Shown here piece after piece: positions 5,764-11,200 of a DNA stretch of 13,865 nt. The notes under the pieces were generated by a model. The model saw only the letters and a program-made list of their open reading frames with translations, ran no database searches and had not been told where the DNA came from. Both the position numbers and the translations under genes were made by a program. How positions within the stretch are numbered: position 1 is the first letter of the stretch; each line of letters opens with the position of its first letter. This stretch comes from CAZQBY01 sp964540655 (lineage in GTDB: Archaea; Altiarchaeota; Altiarchaeia; JAFGQM01): NCBI GenBank assembly GCA_964540655.1, contig CAZINR010000036.1, positions 1 to 13,865 of the forward strand. The letters run 5' to 3'.

Positions 5764-6782
5764 GCAAGATAGAAGAGCTCGCGGAGAGTTGCAGATGGGA
5801 TTTGAGCAGGGGGGTGCCCGGGACTGTCCTCGGTTCCGGGTCTTCGGTCCTGGGTTCAAGTATATTCAAGACCCTTATGACCAATGCCTGCCGCATGGAC
5901 TGCCGCTACTGCGGGATATCATGCATGAACAAGAAGCATTCCTATGAGCCGAACGAACTCGCCCGGCTGTTCCTGCGACTCTGGTCCGGCGGGCAGGCCG
6001 AAGGGCTCTTCCTCTCCTCGGGAATACCCCGCGACGCGGACACGGCGATGGAGATGATGATAGAGGCGTCGTCCCGTGTCAGAAAGGGCGGCTTCCAGGG
6101 ATACATACATCTCAAGGTCCTGCCGGGCTGCGCGCGGGAGATGGTGAAGAGGGCCGCCGAGGTGGCAGACCGGCTTTCAATCAATATGGAGGCCCCGAGC
6201 GGCTCCAGGCTTTCCGAGCTGACCGGCAGCAAGGACTTCTCACTCGACATACTCCGAAGGATGGAATGGATAGCCCGAACAGAACCCAGAGCGGGCCACA
6301 CCACGCAGCTGGTGGTCGGGGCGGGAGATGAGACCGATCTGGAGCTGTTGGAGGCTGTGGACGGGGTTTATGACAAATTCAACGTGAAGCGAGCCTATTA
6401 CAGCCCCTTCAAGCCGATGGAGGGGACTCCTCTGGAAGACAGGAGGCCGGAGACTGCAAACCGCATAAAGCGCCTCTATTCCGCCGACTTCCTCATGCGG
6501 AAATACGGGGTAGAGCTGAAAGAGCTTGAGGATGTAATGGTCGATGAAAAGCTACCCCCGGGAGACCCGAAGGCCTGGCTGGCAATGGAGAGCGGGCCGA
6601 CCGAACTGGACAAAGCAGATTTCGAAGACCTTATAAAGGTCCCGGGCATGGGCCCAGGCACGGCGAGGGCCATAGACTACCTGAAGGGGTTGGGACTGGA
6701 TGCGGACGCCGTAGTGCCGAAGAAGGCCAGGCCATTCCTGGTCGAGGACAGCCATAAGCAGAGCAGGCTTGATGATTATTAG
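5760..6782 (+). CDS. Radical SAM / helix-hairpin-helix protein, putative DNA modification or repair enzyme
   Basis: The 340-residue protein carries the radical SAM [4Fe-4S] motif CxxxCxxC at C44, C48 and C51 (NACRMDCRYCG), with a further Cys at 55. The barrel continues to about residue 225. A helix-hairpin-helix lies near 289-310 (LIKVPGMGPGTARAIDYLKG), the DNA-binding kind found in repair proteins. The architecture fits the putative DNA modification/repair radical SAM family (TIGR03916), whose bacterial members are linked to a uracil-DNA glycosylase-like partner; no such partner is seen here. The reaction is unknown. The ATG overlaps the nreA stop (ATGA). The C-terminus ends QSRLDDY, a PIP-box-like sequence similar to that of NreA. 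A 7-residue imperfect repeat (VLGSGSS, VLGSSIF) lies just before the cluster motif. Confidence 0.85.
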   Translation: MSKIEELAESCRWDLSRGVPGTVLGSGSSVLGSSIFKTLMTNACRMDCRYCGISCMNKKHSYEPNELARLFLRLWSGGQAEGLFLSSGIPRDADTAMEMMIEASSRVRKGGFQGYIHLKVLPGCAREMVKRAAEVADRLSINMEAPSGSRLSELTGSKDFSLDILRRMEWIARTEPRAGHTTQLVVGAGDETDLELLEAVDGVYDKFNVKRAYYSPFKPMEGTPLEDRRPETANRIKRLYSADFLMRKYGVELKELEDVMVDEKLPPGDPKAWLAMESGPTELDKADFEDLIKVPGMGPGTARAIDYLKGLGLDADAVVPKKARPFLVEDSHKQSRLDDY

Positions 6783-6783
6783 A

Positions 6784-6795
6784 GCATTTTTATGC
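6784..6795 (+). promoter_or_regulatory. TATA box of the DUF211 gene
   Basis: GCATTTTTATGC, itself nearly palindromic, is centred 26 nt before the ATG at 6816. This supports 6816 over the upstream in-frame ATG at 6792, which would lie inside the TATA box. Confidence 0.55.
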
Positions 6796-6815
6796 GGCGG
6801 GGCATAATATCCTCG

Positions 6816-7121
6816 ATGAACAAAAGATCCCCTGTCCGGGTGGTAGTCCTGGACGTGCTAAAGCCGCACAAGCCCGACATCCTCGAGCTGGGCAGGTCGA
6901 TAGCGGACAAGGCCGGAGTCATAGACGTGAACATCTCGGTCTACGCGGTGGACGAGAAGACCGAATCGACCAAACTCACGGTCGCGGGGAAAGACATAGA
7001 CTTCGAAAAGGTCAAGAAGGTCATAGAGGACGACGGGGCGGTGATACACAGCATAGACAAGGTCGTGATAGGGAATAAGGACATAATACCGACCCCGCCC
7101 GAGCCGCACCCGGTCAGATGA
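6816..7121 (+). CDS. DUF211 family protein
   Basis: A 101-residue protein starting MNKRSPVRVVVLDVLKPHKP, the recognisable opening of the archaeal DUF211 family, which adopts a small ferredoxin-like alpha/beta fold. It continues with GVIDVNISVYAVDEKTESTK and IDFEKVKKVIEDDGAVIHSIDKVVIGN, also family-typical. Length is normal for the family when the ATG at 6816 is used; the ATG at 6792 would add eight unsupported residues. Function is not known. Its stop overlaps the start of a VIT1/CCC1-like membrane protein gene (ATGA), so the two are probably translated together. A regulatory or small-ligand/metal-sensing role toward that membrane protein is only an inference from the coupling. Confidence 0.88.
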   Translation: MNKRSPVRVVVLDVLKPHKPDILELGRSIADKAGVIDVNISVYAVDEKTESTKLTVAGKDIDFEKVKKVIEDDGAVIHSIDKVVIGNKDIIPTPPEPHPVR

Positions 7122-7690
7122 GCCTTTTGCACAGACTGCTCAGAGACGAGATAGTCAGGAGATACGTCGTGGTCAACAGCTTCGACGGCGTACTTACCGC
7201 TCTGGGCATAATATTCGCCGAGTTCTTCGCGGGCATAGCCGACCCCCGCCTAGTGATACTCCCCGGCATGGGCACCGCAATAGCGCTTTTCATATCGGGC
7301 AGCTGGAGTGCCTACGCCGCCGAGAGGAGCGAGATGGCGCAGAAGGTCAAGGATTTGGAGAAGCACCTGCTCAGGAAGATAGAGTCAGGGAGGATAATCC
7401 GGGAGAACAGGAGGAAGGTGCTGCTCGTCTCGCTGGTCAACGGGCTTGCGCCCGCGGTGTCCGCAATGCTGGTTCTGTCGCCCTTCTTCATGGTCGCTGG
7501 CGGATTAATAAGCCTGGAGCTGGCCTATTACACATCAATGGCGCTCAGCGCCCTTCTGCTCTTCCTGCTGGGCGCATTCACCGGTTATATGGCAGAGGAA
7601 AGGGTTGTTGAGAGGGGTCTCCTCATGCTGGCCGCAGCCCTGGTGATAGGGGTTGTTTTCTATGCGCTGGCGGGCGCGGGAATGCTCTAG
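7118..7690 (+). CDS. Small VIT1/CCC1-like membrane protein (TIGR00267-type)
   Basis: A 190-residue integral membrane protein with about five hydrophobic spans (near 19-40, 44-64, 102-130, 138-158 and 168-188). The first carries NSFDGVLTALGI and the second leads into SGSWSAYAAERSE. Both echo the signature helices of the VIT1/CCC1 iron/manganese transporter family, whose charged cytoplasmic segment is represented here by the basic, Lys/Glu-rich region at about 69-101. The protein is somewhat shorter than typical VIT1/CCC1 members and fits the archaeal TIGR00267 group. Divalent metal transport is inferred from the family; direction and metal are not visible. It is coupled to the DUF211 gene by a 4-bp overlap. 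A separate TATA box starts the next gene. Confidence 0.75.
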   Translation: MSLLHRLLRDEIVRRYVVVNSFDGVLTALGIIFAEFFAGIADPRLVILPGMGTAIALFISGSWSAYAAERSEMAQKVKDLEKHLLRKIESGRIIRENRRKVLLVSLVNGLAPAVSAMLVLSPFFMVAGGLISLELAYYTSMALSALLLFLLGAFTGYMAEERVVERGLLMLAAALVIGVVFYALAGAGML

Positions 7691-7691
7691 C

Positions 7692-7699
7692 CTTTTATC
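7692..7699 (+). promoter_or_regulatory. TATA box of the ParB/Srx-like gene
   Basis: CTTTTATC is centred 25 nt before the ATG at 7721, with no Shine-Dalgarno, consistent with a leaderless message. Confidence 0.5.
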
Positions 7700-7720
7700 G
7701 GACTATCCTCTAGAGAACGC

Positions 7721-8149
7721 ATGGTCGACATACTGCGCGCATACAGGGACCCGGAGAGGTACGCGCAGGAACTTGGTATATGCACGATAGTCGCGGACGA
7801 AAAAGTCCATGGGGAGGGGGTCAAGCGATATGTCCGGCTCATCAAAGAGGGCGCGCACGTGAAGCCGATAATAGTGGTCAAGCATCCCAAGGTGGACGAG
7901 TACGCCGTGCTGAACGGGCACCACCGATTCTGGGCCTACAAGGAGCTGGGGGTTGAAAAAGTCGAGGCCGTCGTGGTGGAGGATTTGATAGGCCTGGGTT
8001 TCCATATGACCAAGAACGGGCACCTCCAGCCGCCGGCCGGCTTCACAAAATATGTCAGGGTCCCGGCCAAAGAGTTCCAGAGTTATATCGAGGAGTTCTG
8101 GAAGGATCCGGGAGGCATGCTGAGAAAGCAGCTGAAGCGCAGATTGTAA
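7721..8149 (+). CDS. ParB/sulfiredoxin-fold protein with NGHHR motif
   Basis: The 142-residue protein contains KPIIVVKHPKVDEYAVLNGH followed by HRFWAYKELG (residues 48-77), the nucleotide-binding core of the ParB/Srx superfamily. The archaeal free-serine kinase SerK has the comparable segment EYLIVDGHHRWAGLQKLG, so this may be a small-molecule kinase or NTP-using enzyme rather than a chromosome-partition protein. The usual Asp of DGHHR is Asn65 here, and the protein is much shorter than SerK (about 240 residues). The rest (about 85-142) is not recognised and ends basic (RKQLKRRL). It has its own TATA box and is followed 49 nt later by an envelope gene, so genomic context gives no substrate clue. 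Confidence 0.65.
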   Translation: MVDILRAYRDPERYAQELGICTIVADEKVHGEGVKRYVRLIKEGAHVKPIIVVKHPKVDEYAVLNGHHRFWAYKELGVEKVEAVVVEDLIGLGFHMTKNGHLQPPAGFTKYVRVPAKEFQSYIEEFWKDPGGMLRKQLKRRL

Positions 8150-8167
8150 GCTTTTTGAGGCAAACGT

Positions 8168-8178
8168 GTTTTTTATTT
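8168..8178 (+). promoter_or_regulatory. TATA box of the envelope operon
   Basis: TGTTTTTTATT is centred about 26 nt before the ATG at 8199. It probably drives the 616-residue secreted protein gene and the overlapping gene behind it. Confidence 0.55.
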
Positions 8179-8198
8179 GAAAAGGCATTAGACTAGAC

Positions 8199-10049
8199 AT
8201 GAGAAAGGCTGGTTTGGTTCTCGCTGTTCTGGCCCTAGCCGCACTAGCCCGCGCCGACATGGCCCTTTACTGCGAGCGCAACTTCGATGGCAACGCCTGC
8301 GAGGCCTACGCTGCGGGCGGGTTCATGGTCAGCCCGTTCTTGTGGCCCGAAGAGTCGAGAAGATGCCAGGACTTCGAGGCCTGCTGCGCCGACGACGCCA
8401 TGTGGGCGAAGGTGGACACCATCATCAGGATAGAGGAGCTTGAACAGCAGCATGAAGACTGCAATGATCGCTGTGAGATGTTTGACACGGCCTGCTATGA
8501 CAGCTGCGAGATATACTATGACCAGGCCCGGGACCTGGAGGACAGCACCGTGGCCAACGACCAGTGGATGGGCATGGACGCCCTGTGCGTCTACACCATC
8601 CTCACCGCAAACTGCTGCCCGACACAGTTCGCCGATTACGAGTCATCCTGCTCTGCGGCCATGGGCAGGCCCTTGGCCTCCTGCTCACGAGGGGCAATCG
8701 CCGGGCCGGTCTGCGGCAACGGCTATTGCGAGGAGGGTGAGACAGAATCCAACTGCCCGCAAGACTGCGTGACCGTAACGGACGAGGACTGCGCCAACGA
8801 AAGGGATGACGACGGCGACAGCCTTATAGACTGCCGCGACTCCGACTGCTTCGAGCACCCATACTGCATGGATGTCACCATGACTATGAAAGTGACGCCG
8901 CAATCCCTGAACCTAGATGCGGAGCAGGTGACTGAATTCTGGGTTGAGTTCCGCTTGATCAAGGAGGATGGGAACCCGCTGGAGGGAGCTCGGATAGACC
9001 TCACCCTCGACGACCCGGACTTCCTGGCCAGCCAGTGGGGCGTGCTCACAGACCATGTCTACACCGACGCCGGGGGCTTCGCCACGCACAAGTACAGGCT
9101 GCGACCGCTCAAAGACGCCTTATCGATAATAGAGTATCCGACCCAGCTGACGCTCACCGCCGAGGCGAGGAAAGTCGGGATGGGCTGGAGCGAGACGCAG
9201 ACGAAAGTCATAACCGTCGGCAGCGCCGGATTGCCGCCCAAGATAGTCTCGCTCGACTACTGGTTGGCCTCCGGAGAGCGGAGGCAGCAGGACGACGAGT
9301 ATGCCATGGCCATCTTCCCGGATCGCAGATACGTGGTGAGTGTGGGGGTGGATGACGACGACCAGGGCTCCAGGGACTTCAAATACAGGATACTGGTCTG
9401 CGATGGCGCCCTGACCTACGAGGGCAGGACCTCTCAGGAGATTATAAGCTTCAGCACGATGTTCAGCGACCTGCTTCTGGACTGGAGGACTGCCAGGGGA
9501 GTAAACAAGCAAGACCTAGAGTTCATGAGGACCCTCTGGGACCAGACCAAATCGGCTGCCAAGAGCGGCGCCATAAATGTAGGAGCCAGCACCGTCAGCG
9601 CAATCACGGAGGGGACCATAGTGGGCATACCCGCCGCTCGCGTCATCAAAGGGGTTGCCGACGCAAAGGGTGTCTATGACGGCGTCAAGGCCACCATAGA
9701 CGAGGAGAGGAAGATGGGCTCTAACCTCAAGAGAGGGCACTACACCGCATCAGCCCTGAGGTTCCTCAACGCCAAGCTGGAAGGAGCGCAAACTACAGTA
9801 GGGGCAATCTCAATAGTAGCGAAGAACATATTGCCTCCGGTCATCAAGAACGCGGGCGACTTCACCATGGATGCGGGCAACTTCGTCTTCGATTTGACAC
9901 AGGGCGGAGTCTCCGCACTGGCTGCGAAAGCGGAGGCCTGGGACCTTGAGAAGAAGGTGATGGACTGCCCCGTAGTGGTGAGGGTGGAAGATGCGGACGG
10001 CAACACTGACATCAGACGATTACTTCCCTATTACATCTACTGGACATGA
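8199..10049 (+). CDS. Large secreted Cys-rich / Ig-like protein with helical insertion
   Basis: No overall family is recognised. The 616-residue product has a signal peptide (1-19, ending ARA), then a Cys-rich part (25-190) with many paired cysteines. A CGNGYCEEGETESNCPQDC module lies at 172-190 and an Asp-rich DEDCANERDDDGDSLIDC motif at 196-212; both occur in exported archaeal and bacterial proteins and the second looks Ca2+-binding. An Ig-like bacterial-type domain (about 226-340: VTPQSLNLDAEQVTEFWVEF, GVLTDHVYTDAGGFATHKYR) follows. A further beta region (348-402) appears to resume only at 589-616 (CPVVVRVEDADGNTD). The intervening 415-588 is Ala/Gly-rich and helical, so it may be an insertion into a beta-sandwich, with C401 and C590 available to bridge. 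It has no C-terminal anchor. The stop overlaps the next gene (ATGA), suggesting the two products work together at the cell surface. Confidence 0.8.
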   Translation: MRKAGLVLAVLALAALARADMALYCERNFDGNACEAYAAGGFMVSPFLWPEESRRCQDFEACCADDAMWAKVDTIIRIEELEQQHEDCNDRCEMFDTACYDSCEIYYDQARDLEDSTVANDQWMGMDALCVYTILTANCCPTQFADYESSCSAAMGRPLASCSRGAIAGPVCGNGYCEEGETESNCPQDCVTVTDEDCANERDDDGDSLIDCRDSDCFEHPYCMDVTMTMKVTPQSLNLDAEQVTEFWVEFRLIKEDGNPLEGARIDLTLDDPDFLASQWGVLTDHVYTDAGGFATHKYRLRPLKDALSIIEYPTQLTLTAEARKVGMGWSETQTKVITVGSAGLPPKIVSLDYWLASGERRQQDDEYAMAIFPDRRYVVSVGVDDDDQGSRDFKYRILVCDGALTYEGRTSQEIISFSTMFSDLLLDWRTARGVNKQDLEFMRTLWDQTKSAAKSGAINVGASTVSAITEGTIVGIPAARVIKGVADAKGVYDGVKATIDEERKMGSNLKRGHYTASALRFLNAKLEGAQTTVGAISIVAKNILPPVIKNAGDFTMDAGNFVFDLTQGGVSALAAKAEAWDLEKKVMDCPVVVRVEDADGNTDIRRLLPYYIYWT

Positions 10050-10834
10050 AACCGCTCTTAATCTTCGGAATCGCAACGATTCTCGCAATAGGGGTAGCCT
10101 CGGCCGCGGTCGAGGACGACGTTCTGGCTGACCTGAACTCATACTACCAGGCCAGCGTTGATGAGAACCTGATAACGTTCATGTCCTACATGGTGCTGGA
10201 CTGCGACGAGCATGACTGCAACGCGATAGCGGCAGACATAGAGGACCTCTGGGAGAGGATAGACACGACCTCGGTCGAGATATACGGCGCCGAAGTCGCG
10301 GCAGAAGACGAGGATGCTGCAGTGCATTACAACATAACCGCCGCCTTCGTGGTCCGCTCCGATGAGGGCACCTTCTACGAGCTAACCCAGGACTACGAGC
10401 TCATGGCATACATGCTGAAGGAAGAGGGCGCATGGAGGGTCGCCTACATCATGCCTCAGGTGATATATGAAGAAGCCAAGGTCAACATGGGGCCGATCCC
10501 GACCATGGTGGACATGGCACTGGAGGGGGAGGAAGACATAGACGAGCTTTACACAAGGGGAGAAATCGACTATGGGCAGTCAGGCACCCAGCAGCCCGGC
10601 GCAAATCAGGGGGGCGGGGACAATAGCCTCCTGGTCGCAGTGATAGCGGTGGGCATAGTGGTGGCGATATTATTACTCTTCGTCTTCTTCAGAATGCGCA
10701 GTAAGGCTCCTGCATCCAAAGGACCTAGGGGGTCCGGGAGGCCCCCGGAGCCCAACAAGGTCTGCCGCTCCTGCGGGACCACAAACCCGCAGAACGCCCA
10801 GTTCTGCCAGAACTGCGGAAAGGAACTGAGATAG
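10046..10834 (+). CDS. Single-pass membrane protein with extracellular domain and C-terminal zinc ribbon
   Basis: The 262-residue protein has a signal peptide (about 1-20, ASA end) and an acidic extracytoplasmic domain (21-175) whose helix-then-strand pattern (DLNSYYQASVDENLITFMSY, later EEGAWRVAYIM) is reminiscent of NTF2/SnoaL-like folds; this is tentative. A Gly/Gln linker (178-192), a transmembrane helix (194-215), a basic flexible segment (216-237) and a zinc ribbon with C240, C243, C254 and C257 (VCRSCGTTNPQNAQFCQNCG) follow. The ribbon would be cytoplasmic. In many prokaryotic proteins this ribbon is N-terminal and precedes the membrane span, so the order here is reversed. It overlaps the 616-residue secreted protein gene by 4 bp and may anchor or sense it. 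Function unknown. Confidence 0.8.
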   Translation: MKPLLIFGIATILAIGVASAAVEDDVLADLNSYYQASVDENLITFMSYMVLDCDEHDCNAIAADIEDLWERIDTTSVEIYGAEVAAEDEDAAVHYNITAAFVVRSDEGTFYELTQDYELMAYMLKEEGAWRVAYIMPQVIYEEAKVNMGPIPTMVDMALEGEEDIDELYTRGEIDYGQSGTQQPGANQGGGDNSLLVAVIAVGIVVAILLLFVFFRMRSKAPASKGPRGSGRPPEPNKVCRSCGTTNPQNAQFCQNCGKELR

Positions 10835-10844
10835 TTTTTTATCC
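10834..10844 (+). promoter_or_regulatory. TATA box of the two-helix membrane protein gene
   Basis: GTTTTTTATCC begins at the stop codon of the preceding gene and is centred about 24 nt before the ATG at 10864, consistent with a separate leaderless transcript. Confidence 0.5.
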
Positions 10845-10863
10845 TCGGACCCGTTATAGAAAC

Positions 10864-11151
10864 ATGGCTAAAAAAGACGAGCTCAAGGCGGTCCCGGGCC
10901 TCGGGGTTCGAATAGCGATAACTGTGGTAACCGGGCTGGGCTGGCTGATGTTCGTGATACTGTTCCTGGCGTTCTGGGTCGGGGGTTTCACACCGCTAGA
11001 GGCGATAGCCGTCTTCCTGATATCGATTCTCGCAGTGGCCGTCATAGTGGCGCCCATGTGGATAATGTGGGGCATGAAGGTCGCGGACAGGAACAGGAGG
11101 CTCAGGGAGAGGATGGAAGGGCGTATTGATTATATGAAAGAATTAGAATAA
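10864..11151 (+). CDS. Small membrane protein with two transmembrane helices
   Basis: Not recognised. The 95-residue protein begins with a short charged segment (MAKKDELKAVPGLG). It then has two hydrophobic helices (about 16-39 and 46-70) joined by a short loop (VGGFTPLE), and ends in a strongly charged Arg/Glu helix (about 73-95, MKVADRNRRLRERMEGRIDY) that probably lies in the cytoplasm with the N-terminus. A tandem TTAGAATAA at the 3' end contains the stop. It follows the zinc-ribbon protein by 29 nt but has its own TATA box. The product may belong to the envelope module upstream; nothing shows a specific role. Confidence 0.7.
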   Translation: MAKKDELKAVPGLGVRIAITVVTGLGWLMFVILFLAFWVGGFTPLEAIAVFLISILAVAVIVAPMWIMWGMKVADRNRRLRERMEGRIDYMKELE

Positions 11152-11174
11152 TTAGAATAAAAAAGAAAAAAGAT

Positions 11175-11198
11175 GGGGCTTATAGCCCCCTTTTCTGT
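11175..11198. terminator. Bidirectional intrinsic-type terminator between convergent genes
   Basis: GGGGCT (11175-11180) and AGCCCC (11184-11189) form a perfect 6-bp stem with a TAT loop. A CTTTTCTGTTT tract follows on the plus strand, and an A-rich run (11159-11172) precedes it, which becomes a T-rich tract on the minus strand. It sits between the convergent stops at 11151 and 11201 and could end both transcripts. Confidence 0.7.
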
Positions 11199-11200
11199 TT

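Noticed and set aside
7703..8260. A 185-codon minus-strand frame opposite the ParB/Srx-like gene
   Set aside because: The plus strand shows a clear NGHHR motif, TATA spacing and sensible codon use. The minus frame runs across the neighbouring promoter and the start of the envelope gene.
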